NCBI GenBank assembly: GCA_025964775.1
Contig: JAOPYE010000015.1
Span: 1 to 64,000 of the forward strand
Length of the DNA stretch: 64,000 nt
Direction of reading: 5' to 3'
Origin: Marmoricola sp.
GTDB lineage: Bacteria; Actinomycetota; Actinomycetes; Propionibacteriales; Nocardioidaceae
In this document: positions 38,970 to 46,514 of the stretch, one piece after another
Position numbering within the stretch: the stretch's first letter is position 1
Layout: every line of letters starts with the position of its first letter
The notes under the pieces: model-generated
What the model was told of the DNA's origin: nothing
Seen by the model: the letters and a program-made list of their open reading frames with translations, nothing else
Databases searched by the model: none
Translations under genes and position numbers: made by a program

Positions 38970-40157
38970 TCAGCCGAGCAGTTCGGCCAGCCGCGGCCGG
39001 ACCTGCCAGGTCGCGACCAGGTCGGCGTACTCGGTCGCCGCGGCGTCGCCCGAACCGCCCCCGACGACGGCCCGGATCAGGGTGTTGCGCGGCGTGTGCT
39101 CGCTGCCGACGAACTCGACGACCTCCACCCGGTAGCCCCGGGTGCGCAGAAGCGTCGCGCGCAGCGCATCGGTCAGGGTGTCGGCGAAGCGCTCCCGCAG
39201 GATCCCGTCCCGGGTCAGCAGCGAGTACGGCGCCGGGGTCGGCTGGTCGCGCAGCTGACGGGAGATGTCGTGGTGGCAGCACGGCGCGGCCAGGATCAGG
39301 GGCGCACCCCAGCCGACCCCCCTCGCCAGCGCGTCATCGGTCGCGGTGTCGCAGGCGTGCAGCGCGAGCACGACGTCGGGTGCTCCTCCGAGCTCGACGT
39401 CGTCGATCCCGGAGACCACGAACGTGACGTCGTCGGACACCCCGAGCTCGGCGGCGACTGCGGTGTTGTGTCTCCGCGACTGATCCTTCACGTCGACCCC
39501 GACGACCTCGACGGGCAGACCGCGGACCCGGCTCAGCCACGCGTGCGCGGCGAAGGTCAGGTACGCGTTGCCGCAGCCGAGGTCGACCAACCGGAGCGGC
39601 CGGTCCGTCGGCAGGTGACCGGCTGCCTGCGCATCCTCGATCGCGGCGGAGAGCTCGCGCAGGAACTCCTCGACCTGGCGGTACTTGGCACGACGGCTCG
39701 GCTTGACGCGGCCCTGCGCGTCGCTGATCCCGAGGACCCGCAGGACCGGGTCGTCCTCGGCCAGCAGCCGCGACTTCTCGCGGTCATGCGCCCGATCCGG
39801 TACGACGCCCGGTCCCGGCTGGGTCCCGACCACTGCATCGCCGCTCTTGGTGACGCGCAGCTGGAGGGTCTGGGTGCCGGTCTCGACGTGCCAGTTGCCG
39901 AACGGCTCCGCGAGCAGCTCGTCCAGGGCCTCGCCCACCGACGCCTCGCCGTGGTTGGCCACGTGGGCCTGGGTGTCGTCGTACCGGGTGATCTGGAGGT
40001 GCCGCCCGGCCTTGAGGTCGACGTACCGGAGCTCCACGCGGCGCCAGCCGGGTCGCTGGCCCTTGCGCCGACCGCTGGCCAGGGCGCGGATCAGCCCGTC
40101 GGAGTCCAGGACCAGGTCCCGGATCCGATCCAGTGCGGGAGCAAGCGGTTCGACCAT
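38970..40157 (-). CDS. SAM-dependent methyltransferase, METTL25-like (Methyltransf_32)
   Basis: Protein of 395 residues. Motif I is RLVDLGCGNAYLTFAAHAWL near 188-207, followed by VEVVGVDVKDQS, VLALHACDTATD and the family mark APCCHHDISRQL, with the paired Cys-Cys-His-His seen in the METTL25/RRNAD1 group. The N-terminal 150 residues form an extra domain that may bind RNA. The target is not known. A 28-residue membrane-protein gene ends four bases before its start. Confidence 0.83.
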   Translation of the reverse strand: MVEPLAPALDRIRDLVLDSDGLIRALASGRRKGQRPGWRRVELRYVDLKAGRHLQITRYDDTQAHVANHGEASVGEALDELLAEPFGNWHVETGTQTLQLRVTKSGDAVVGTQPGPGVVPDRAHDREKSRLLAEDDPVLRVLGISDAQGRVKPSRRAKYRQVEEFLRELSAAIEDAQAAGHLPTDRPLRLVDLGCGNAYLTFAAHAWLSRVRGLPVEVVGVDVKDQSRRHNTAVAAELGVSDDVTFVVSGIDDVELGGAPDVVLALHACDTATDDALARGVGWGAPLILAAPCCHHDISRQLRDQPTPAPYSLLTRDGILRERFADTLTDALRATLLRTRGYRVEVVEFVGSEHTPRNTLIRAVVGGGSGDAAATEYADLVATWQVRPRLAELLG

Positions 40158-40161
40158 CGGG

Positions 40162-40248
40162 CTACTTGAGCAGCTTCGTGATCACGACGAGCAGGATCAG
40201 GCCGACGAGGGCGCCGGTGATCACCAGTCGTCGGTAGCGGGGATGCAT
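40162..40248 (-). CDS. 28-residue single-helix membrane protein
   Basis: An ORF of 28 codons plus stop: basic N-terminus MHPRYRR, one hydrophobic helix (LVITGALVGLILLVVIT), and a C-terminal KLLK. It has a TAGACT box six bases before the ATG (leaderless), and the next start is four bases after its stop. Promoter spacing, an N-in charge pattern and position make it a likely real gene although too short for usual gene callers. Function unknown; small single-helix proteins often modulate a membrane partner. Confidence 0.6.
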   Translation of the reverse strand: MHPRYRRLVITGALVGLILLVVITKLLK

Positions 40249-40254
40249 GCGGCG

Positions 40255-40260
40255 AGTCTA
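40255..40260 (-). promoter_or_regulatory. -10 box TAGACT of the small membrane protein gene
   Basis: TAGACT overlaps the MFS stop codon and lies six bases (CGCCGC) before the ATG at 40248. The same hexamer precedes tatB and the FN3 protein. Confidence 0.5.
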
Positions 40261-41550
40261 GGCAGCCACGGACTCTTCGGCCGCGGCGTCGTCCATGACC
40301 GCGCTGCTGCGCCAGTGCAAGGGGCTGCGGGCACCCCCGAACACGGTGACCGCGATCAGGATCCCGAGCAGCGACAGACCGCCTCCCCCGATCAGGGTCC
40401 AGCGGGCGCCGAAGGTTGCGCCGACCCATCCGATGAACGGCGCGCCGATCGGCGTGCCACCCATCACCACCATCATGTACAGCGCCATCACGCGGCCGCG
40501 CATGGCCGGATCGACACTCAGCTGGACCGTGGTGTTCGCGGCGTTCAGCATGGTCAGCAGGCTCAGGCCGAGCAGCGGGGTGACCAGGGCGAAGGTCAGG
40601 TACGACGGCATCGAGCCGAGGATGATCTCGATGGTGCCGAAGGAGATGCCGGCCAGGATCACCAGGTTCGCCCGCGGACGGCTGGTCCGGCGAGCACCGA
40701 GGAGTGCGGCGGTCAACGAGCCGACCGCGAGGGTCGTGCCGAGCAGGCCGTACTCGCTGGGGCCCTTGTGGAAGATCTGGGTGGCCATCAGGGCCGAGGT
40801 CATCTGGAAGTTCATCCCGAACGTCCCGGCGAACGACGCCGCGACCAGGATCATCTTCAGGTCCGGCCGGGCGCGCACGTAGCGGACTCCGTCGCGGATC
40901 ATGCCCTTGCCGCGGGGAGCACGCTGGACCGGTGTGAGCTCCTCGGCGCGCATCAGTCGCAGGGCGCTGATCACCGCCAGGTAGCTGGCCCCGTTGAGCA
41001 GGATCACGACCCCGGTCGCGTGGACTCCTGACCCGAGCAGCGCGATCAGGCCGCCTGCGAGCGCCGGGCCGATGACGCGGGCCAGGTTGAACGAGGCCGA
41101 GTTCAGGCTGACCGCATTCGTCAGGGTGTCCGCGTCGACCATCTCGCCGACGAACGACTGTCGCGCGGGCGCGTCGAACGCGGCCCCCAGACCGAAGGAG
41201 AACGCCAGGACGAAGACCATCCAGGTCTGCACCACTCCGGTGAGGGCGAGGACTGCCAGCAGGATCGCCACCGTTCCCATCCACGCCTGGGTCAGCTGGA
41301 GCAGCTTGCGCTTCGGCAGCCGGTCAGCCACCAGTCCGGCGTACGCGGAGAACAGCAGGATCGGCAGGAACTGGAGGCCGGTGGTCAGGCCGAGGGCGGT
41401 GCTCGCCTCGGCCGCACTGCCGTGGTGCAGCTGGAGCACCAACCAGTCCTGCGCGACCCGCTGCATCCAGGTACCGGTGTTGGAGACCACGCCCCCGAGG
41501 GCGTAGAGCCGGTAGTTGCGGATGTGCAGGGCACGGAAGGTTGGACTCAA
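40258..41550 (-). CDS. MFS transporter (EntS-like) under MarR control
   Basis: Major facilitator of 430 residues, of the EntS/DUF894-like branch: the N-terminus FRALHIRNYRLYALGGVVSNTGTWMQRVAQDWLVL and the central FAGTFGMNFQMTSALMA are typical. About 12 helices. Probable exporter of siderophore-like or drug compounds by family. The start is TTG at 41550, overlapping the MarR TGA (TTGA), so translation is coupled. The GTG/ATG alternatives lie too far downstream. Confidence 0.87.
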   Translation of the reverse strand: MSPTFRALHIRNYRLYALGGVVSNTGTWMQRVAQDWLVLQLHHGSAAEASTALGLTTGLQFLPILLFSAYAGLVADRLPKRKLLQLTQAWMGTVAILLAVLALTGVVQTWMVFVLAFSFGLGAAFDAPARQSFVGEMVDADTLTNAVSLNSASFNLARVIGPALAGGLIALLGSGVHATGVVILLNGASYLAVISALRLMRAEELTPVQRAPRGKGMIRDGVRYVRARPDLKMILVAASFAGTFGMNFQMTSALMATQIFHKGPSEYGLLGTTLAVGSLTAALLGARRTSRPRANLVILAGISFGTIEIILGSMPSYLTFALVTPLLGLSLLTMLNAANTTVQLSVDPAMRGRVMALYMMVVMGGTPIGAPFIGWVGATFGARWTLIGGGGLSLLGILIAVTVFGGARSPLHWRSSAVMDDAAAEESVAA

Positions 41551-41996
41551 TTGGTGGCCAATCGTTCGATCAGGGGAGCAGCGCGGCGGATCACGGCGCG
41601 CTCCTCGGCGGTGAGCTGGGAGAGCTGACGGACCAGGAAGGCATCGCGCTGGCGGCGATCGGCGTACACGGTCTGGCGGCCCTTCTCGGAGATCTCGATG
41701 AGGACGACCCGGCCGTCGTCGGGCGACGTGCGACGCACGACGTAGCCCTCGTCGACCAGGGCGTTGACCCGACGCGTCATCGACGGCGGCTGCACGCGCT
41801 CCTGGGCGGCGAGCTGTCCGACGGTGCTCTCACCGTTGCGGATCAGCACACCCAGCACGCTCATGGCGCCGACACTCAGCGGGTTCGCGGGGTCTCGCTC
41901 GTTGCGCAGGCGACGCGCCAGCCGAGCCACGCTGAGCCTGAGTTCACTCGCCAGGCCCGCGTCGGTGCGCGCGACGGTTGCGACGGTGGGTGTCAT
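41547..41996 (-). CDS. MarR-family transcriptional regulator
   Basis: Regulator of 149 residues; winged helix TVGQLAAQERVQPPSMTRRVNALVDEGYVVRRTSPDDGRVV near residues 58-98. First gene of an operon with the MFS transporter. Its ATG at 41996 is two bases from the end of a long inverted repeat (41999-42030), which is the likely operator. Confidence 0.88.
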   Translation of the reverse strand: MTPTVATVARTDAGLASELRLSVARLARRLRNERDPANPLSVGAMSVLGVLIRNGESTVGQLAAQERVQPPSMTRRVNALVDEGYVVRRTSPDDGRVVLIEISEKGRQTVYADRRQRDAFLVRQLSQLTAEERAVIRRAAPLIERLATN

Positions 41997-41998
41997 GG

Positions 41999-42030
41999 TA
42001 CTTAGCGTAACTCTTTACCCCCGCTAAGTA
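41999..42030. promoter_or_regulatory. Inverted-repeat operator of marR-MFS operon
   Basis: TACTTAGCG and CGCTAAGTA, nine perfect bases each, separated by 14 bases. It begins two bases before the MarR start, where binding would block transcription and initiation. Confidence 0.65.
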
Positions 42031-42052
42031 TTCCGAATATTCGCGCCCCTGA

Positions 42053-43471
42053 TCAGGTGAGCCAGCGGGTGATCGGCTCGATCGCGAAGTAGACGACGAA
42101 GAGCGCGGCGATCACCCAGAGCAGGTTGTGCACCTGACCGGCCTTGCCCCGGACCACCTTGATCACCACGTAGGCGATGAAGCCGGCGCCGATGCCGACG
42201 CTGATGGAGTAGGTGAAGGGCATCAGCACGACCGTCAGGAACGCCGGGATGGCGATCTCGAGGTCGTCCCAGTCGATGCCCTTGACCTGCTGCATCATCA
42301 GGAAGCCGACGATCACCAGCGCGGGCACGGCCGCCTCGCTCGGGATCACGTCGACCAGCGCCGAGAACGGCATCGCGAGCAGGAACAGCACGCCGGTGAC
42401 CACGGACGCGAGCCCGGTCCGCGCTCCTTCGCCGACCCCCGAGGCCGACTCGATGTAGGAGGTGTTCGAGGAGACACCCGCGACACCACCGGCAGCAGCG
42501 GCGAGCGAGTCCACGATCAGGATCTGCTGGGTGTTCGGCGGGATGCCTTCCTCGTCCAGCAGGCCTGCCTCGGCGCCGATCGCGGTCATCGTGCCCATCG
42601 TGTCGAAGAAGTCCGAGAGCATCAGGGTGAAGACCAGCAGGATCGTGGTCACCGCGCCGGCCTGGCCGAACGACCCGAAGAGGTTGAAGTGCCCGAAGGT
42701 CCCGAAGTGCGGCGTGCTGATGATCTTGTCCGGCCACTTCGGCACGTTCAGCCCCCAGCCCAGCGGGTTCTTGTCGCTCTTGGCGCCGATGCTGCCGATC
42801 GCCTCGACGATGATCGCCAGGATCGTCGTGCCGATGATCGAGATCAGGATCGCGCCGCGGACCTTCTTGACCCACAGCACGATCACCAGCAGCAGGCCCA
42901 CGATGAAGACCAGCACCGGCCAGCCGGCGAGCTGGCCGTCAGGACCGAGCTGGACCGGCGTACCGACCCCGGAGCGGACGAAGCCGGCGTCGACGAAGCC
43001 GATGAAGGTGATGAACAGACCGATGCCGACCGAGATCGCCACCTTGAGCTGGGCCGGTACGGCGTGGAACACGGCGGTCCGGAACCCGGTCAGCACAAGG
43101 ACCAGGATGATCAGGCCCTCCAGCACGATCAGGCCCATCGCGTCGGACCACGTCATCTGGGACGCGACCGAGAACGCGAGGAAGGCGTTCAGCCCGAGCC
43201 CGGTGGCGAGCGCGAGCGGGTAGTTCGCCACGACGCCCATGAGGATCGTCATCACCCCCGCGACCAGCGCCGTACCGGCGGCGATCAGGCCGAAGTTGTC
43301 GGCTGTGCCGCCGAGGAAGTGCCCCGAGTGATCCTTGACCCCGCTGAGGATGACCGGGTTCAGCACGATGATGTAGGCCATCGTGAAGAAGGTGACGATG
43401 CCTCCGCGGATCTCCCGACCGATGGTCGAACCGCGCTCAGTGATCTTGAAATAGATGTCCACCCGCCGCAT
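42053..43471 (-). CDS. NCS2-family purine permease (AzgA/GhxP-like)
   Basis: Purine/xanthine transporter of 472 residues with about 12-14 membrane segments. Typical parts are ITERGSTIGREIRGGIVTFFTMAYIIVLNP at the N-terminus, ALATGLGLNAFLAFSV, and the TMS10 region SSNTSYIESASGVGEGARTGLASVVTG, the AzgA-like signature for guanine/hypoxanthine uptake. The start ATG at 43471 (MRRVDIYF) is chosen; a GTG three codons later is possible. It is divergent from the DUF2530 gene. Confidence 0.88.
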   Translation of the reverse strand: MRRVDIYFKITERGSTIGREIRGGIVTFFTMAYIIVLNPVILSGVKDHSGHFLGGTADNFGLIAAGTALVAGVMTILMGVVANYPLALATGLGLNAFLAFSVASQMTWSDAMGLIVLEGLIILVLVLTGFRTAVFHAVPAQLKVAISVGIGLFITFIGFVDAGFVRSGVGTPVQLGPDGQLAGWPVLVFIVGLLLVIVLWVKKVRGAILISIIGTTILAIIVEAIGSIGAKSDKNPLGWGLNVPKWPDKIISTPHFGTFGHFNLFGSFGQAGAVTTILLVFTLMLSDFFDTMGTMTAIGAEAGLLDEEGIPPNTQQILIVDSLAAAAGGVAGVSSNTSYIESASGVGEGARTGLASVVTGVLFLLAMPFSALVDVIPSEAAVPALVIVGFLMMQQVKGIDWDDLEIAIPAFLTVVLMPFTYSISVGIGAGFIAYVVIKVVRGKAGQVHNLLWVIAALFVVYFAIEPITRWLT

Positions 43472-43527
43472 CGTGGCAGAGCCACGGCTCGCTGAACACT
43501 GGTCCGCCGGTGATTTCACACAGCCGA

Positions 43528-43533
43528 TACATT
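43528..43533 (+). promoter_or_regulatory. -10 box TACATT, leaderless DUF2530 gene
   Basis: TACATT is six bases before the GTG at 43540. The same hexamer and spacing precede the PEP-mutase-family gene. Confidence 0.5.
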
Positions 43534-43539
43534 GAGCGG

Positions 43540-43809
43540 GTGTCAGACGAGAACCCCGTGGTCCACGAATTCGGCAACCGGACCTACATCGTGGCCGACG
43601 TCGAGCCGCTCGACGTCGACGGCGTGCGCACGCTGGCGGTCGGCACGATCCTGTGGGGCATCGCGTTCCTGATGCTGCTGCCGTTCTCCGGCCGCCTGCG
43701 CACCGACGGCCACCTGTGGTGGCTGTGGACGTGCGTGGCCGGCTTCGGGTTGGGCCTGGTCGGCTGGGATTACTGCAGGCGTCGACGCAACGCCCGGCAA
43801 TCAGCCTGA
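43540..43809 (+). CDS. DUF2530 membrane protein
   Basis: Protein of 89 residues with two transmembrane helices (about 38-54 and 63-82) and the family core VEPLDVDGVRTLAVGTILWGIAF ... WWLWTCVAGFGLGLVG; the end is a basic CRRRRNARQ. Function unknown. The GTG at 43540 is used because a TACATT box precedes it at the leaderless spacing. It ends two bases before the convergent DUF3027 stop. Confidence 0.82.
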   Translation: MSDENPVVHEFGNRTYIVADVEPLDVDGVRTLAVGTILWGIAFLMLLPFSGRLRTDGHLWWLWTCVAGFGLGLVGWDYCRRRRNARQSA

Positions 43810-43810
43810 C

Positions 43811-44581
43811 TCAGAAATCTTCCAGATCCCCGCGGGACAAGGTGTCGAACACAGGGTCGGGCAGCGGCGGGGGCAGCTGCTTCTTGCGCAGCTGGGCCTC
43901 CGAGTGCGCACCGCACCCGTGCCGGAGCGAGACCACCCGGGCGTCGTCGTTGGCGAACTCGTTGGCGCACACGCCGAAGCCGGTCGCCAGCGGCCCCGAG
44001 AGCCGGACCAGGAAGCCGCACGAGTAGCAGTTCGCCGGGGCGGACTGGGCCAGCGGGACGTCGGGGCCCTGGTCGCCGTCGTACCAGCGCTGGGCGGCGA
44101 GGAGACGGCCCTCGATCGAGAGCACCCGCGGACGGCCCAGCCCGAGCTCGTCGGCGATGACCTTGACCTGCTGGCGCTCGGCCGAGTCCAGGGTGGCGTC
44201 GTCGCCCGGGTCGCCAGTGAGGTACGTCGGCACCAGGCGCGGATCGTCCTCGTCGACGGGCAGCAGGTCGCCGGGGCCCAGGTCGCCGGGCTGGATCCGC
44301 TCGCGCCACGGGACCCAGGCCGGAGCGAGGATCGAGTCCTGGCCGGGCAGGAGCACGACCTCGTCGACGGTGATGCCGTCCTGGCCGGGCGCGTGCACGA
44401 CCGTGACGGCCCAGCGCCAGCCCGGATAGCCGGTCTGGATGCAGGTGAAGTAGTGGGTGACGACACCGTCGTCCTCGGTCACGCCCTCGAGGTACTCGCC
44501 GACGACACCGTCGCCGACCTGCTCGAGCAGGGCAGCCCGGGCGGCATCGACAGCGGCCACGGCAACGTCATCGGTCATCAT
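43811..44581 (-). CDS. DUF3027 protein with cysteine cluster
   Basis: Protein of 256 residues. The conserved C-terminal third has CYSCGF, GVCANEFANDDARVV and HGCGAHSE, four or five cysteines plus histidines that suggest a bound metal. No enzyme fold recognised. It matches the actinobacterial DUF3027 family. ATG at 44581 starts MMTDDV; an in-frame ATG at 44602 adds seven residues and cannot be ruled out. It is divergent from the MFS gene at 44662. Confidence 0.78.
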   Translation of the reverse strand: MMTDDVAVAAVDAARAALLEQVGDGVVGEYLEGVTEDDGVVTHYFTCIQTGYPGWRWAVTVVHAPGQDGITVDEVVLLPGQDSILAPAWVPWRERIQPGDLGPGDLLPVDEDDPRLVPTYLTGDPGDDATLDSAERQQVKVIADELGLGRPRVLSIEGRLLAAQRWYDGDQGPDVPLAQSAPANCYSCGFLVRLSGPLATGFGVCANEFANDDARVVSLRHGCGAHSEAQLRKKQLPPPLPDPVFDTLSRGDLEDF

Positions 44582-44661
44582 CACTCCGGGATTGTCCACC
44601 ATGAATCCCCAGGATGTCGCCCCGGGCCGCGATATGTCCGGTCTCTTGGCAGGATGGGGTC

Positions 44662-46047
44662 ATGGAACCGGAGCCGGAGGTCAGCGACCCACGTCGCGGG
44701 GACCGGTTCGCGGACGCGACCGGCCGTGGCGTCGCGGCCGGCGCCAAGGGCCTGCTCGCGGCAGGACGAGCCACCGGTCGCGGTGCGTCCCGGTTGTTCC
44801 GCTTCGCGCGCCGGGCGGCCCGCGCCGAAGGCGCGGGCGACACCGGCCTGTCCCGGCTCATCGAGCTGCACGCCATCAACGCGGCCGGGGACGCTGCGGT
44901 CGCCATCTCGCTGGCCGGCACGCTGTTCTTCGCGAACCCGGGCGAGGCCCGCGGTTCGGTGGCCCTGTTCCTCGGCCTGACGATGCTGCCGTTCGCCGTT
45001 GTCGCCCCGCTGCTCGGCCCCTTCCTGGACAGGTTCAGCCACGGTCGCCGCTGGGCGATCGGCGCCACGATGGCGTTGCGGGCGTTCTTCTGCCTGATGA
45101 TGGCCGACGCGATCGCGTCGGGCTCGGTGGCGATGTATCCCTATGCGCTCGGCTGCCTGGTGGCCTCGAAGGCCTACGGCGTCACCCGCGCTGCCACGAT
45201 CCCGCGACTGATGCCCGCGGACCTCACCCTGGTGAAGGCCAACAGCCGGATCTCCCTGGCCGGGGTCGTCGGCGCTGCGGTCTCGGCGCCGCTGGCCGGG
45301 ATCGCCTCCACCTTCGGGTCGCAGTGGGTGCTGCGCTACGGCTTCGTCGTGTTCATCGGCGCCACCGTCATGGCGATCCTGCTGCCGGCCGCGTCGGACG
45401 CCACCGCGGGCGAGGAGGACATCGGCATCATCGGGCGCCGTACGAAGTTCCGGGTCCCCGGGAGCGTCGTGTTCGCCTTGCGGTGCAACGTCGGCCTGCG
45501 CACGGTGTCGGGCTTCCTGACGATCTACATGGCCTTCGTCCTGCGCCAGCACCCGTTCGCCGGCTGGGAGCACCGGACCACGATCCTGATGGGTCTGGTC
45601 ATCGGCGCGGCCGGGCTCGGCAACACCGCGGGCATCGGCCTGGCCTCGGTCCTGCGCCGGGCCAACCCGGGCATCGTGGTGGTGATCGCGCTGATCGTGG
45701 ACGCGACCGCGGCCGTGCTGGTCTCCTGCTTCTACAGCCTGGTCGCGGCGATCGCGTTCGGCCTCGCCGTGGGCATCTCCGCCTCCATGGGCAAGCTGGC
45801 CCTCGACGCCACGGTCCAGCGCGACGTGCCCGAGAGCAACCGGACCTCGGCGTTCGCGCGCTCCGAGACCCTGCTGCAGCTGGCCTGGGTGATCGGCGGC
45901 TTCGCCGGGATCGCCCTGCCGTTCAACCACCCACGGATGGGGCTGATCGTGCTCGCCTCGGTGATCGTGACCTGGACGCTCGTCGTGCTGGTACGCCGGG
46001 CCCGCCCGGCGCTGCCGATCTCGACCGACGCGATGGCAGGTGGCTAG
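44662..46047 (+). CDS. MFS transporter with long basic N-terminal tail
   Basis: Protein of 461 residues. The first 60 are hydrophilic and basic (ATGRGVAAGAKGLLAAGRATGRGASRLFRFARRAAR); the rest is a 12-helix MFS body with a motif-A-like GPFLDRFSHGRRWAIG near residue 120. The family has been seen near DUF3027 and DUF2530 in mycobacteria (Rv0876c, from memory). Substrate unknown. The stop overlaps the convergent cold-shock gene stop by four bases. Confidence 0.83.
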   Translation: MEPEPEVSDPRRGDRFADATGRGVAAGAKGLLAAGRATGRGASRLFRFARRAARAEGAGDTGLSRLIELHAINAAGDAAVAISLAGTLFFANPGEARGSVALFLGLTMLPFAVVAPLLGPFLDRFSHGRRWAIGATMALRAFFCLMMADAIASGSVAMYPYALGCLVASKAYGVTRAATIPRLMPADLTLVKANSRISLAGVVGAAVSAPLAGIASTFGSQWVLRYGFVVFIGATVMAILLPAASDATAGEEDIGIIGRRTKFRVPGSVVFALRCNVGLRTVSGFLTIYMAFVLRQHPFAGWEHRTTILMGLVIGAAGLGNTAGIGLASVLRRANPGIVVVIALIVDATAAVLVSCFYSLVAAIAFGLAVGISASMGKLALDATVQRDVPESNRTSAFARSETLLQLAWVIGGFAGIALPFNHPRMGLIVLASVIVTWTLVVLVRRARPALPISTDAMAGG

Positions 46048-46439
46048 AGCTCCAGCTCGTCGGCGAGGGCGCGGAGCAGCTTCGCGGTCGGCGCGGCAGT
46101 CTTGCCGTCGGGGTGACGCCCGTGCCGGTAGGCCTCCTCGACACCCTCGAGGAGCTTGATCAGGTCCTCGACGATGACCGCCATGTCCTCGGGCTTGCGC
46201 CGCTGCGCGTGCCGCTGGGCGGTCGACACCGACGCCGGAGCGTCGAGCACCTTGACCTGGTGCGCCTGTTCGCCCTTGCGGCCGGAGAGGATGCCGAACT
46301 CGACACGGGTCCCGGCCTTGAGCGTGGTGATGCCCTCAGGCAACGACGACGAGCGCACGTAGACGTCCTCGCCGTCTTCGCGCGACAGGAAGCCGAAACC
46401 CTTCTCGGCGTCGTACCACTTGACCTTTCCGGTGGGCAC
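46044..46439 (-). CDS. Cold-shock-domain protein with C-terminal extension
   Basis: Protein of 131 residues: a cold-shock domain in residues 3-67 (GKVKWYDAEKGFGFLSREDGEDVYVR) and a helical C-terminal extension of 60 residues (AVIVEDLIKLLEGVEEAYRHGRHPDGKTAAPTAKLLRALADEL). RNP1 is KGFGF; RNP2 reads VYVRSS where VFVHFS is usual, so the histidine is replaced. It should bind single-stranded nucleic acid. The extension is the type seen in mycobacterial CspB. Start GTG at 46439. Confidence 0.87.
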   Translation of the reverse strand: MPTGKVKWYDAEKGFGFLSREDGEDVYVRSSSLPEGITTLKAGTRVEFGILSGRKGEQAHQVKVLDAPASVSTAQRHAQRRKPEDMAVIVEDLIKLLEGVEEAYRHGRHPDGKTAAPTAKLLRALADELEL

Positions 46440-46514
46440 CAGCTCGGCCTTTCTCTCCAGTTGAATGCGAAGGCACAGCGTAGGGCAGGCGCAGACTTCG
46501 GGCGAGTCGGTTGA

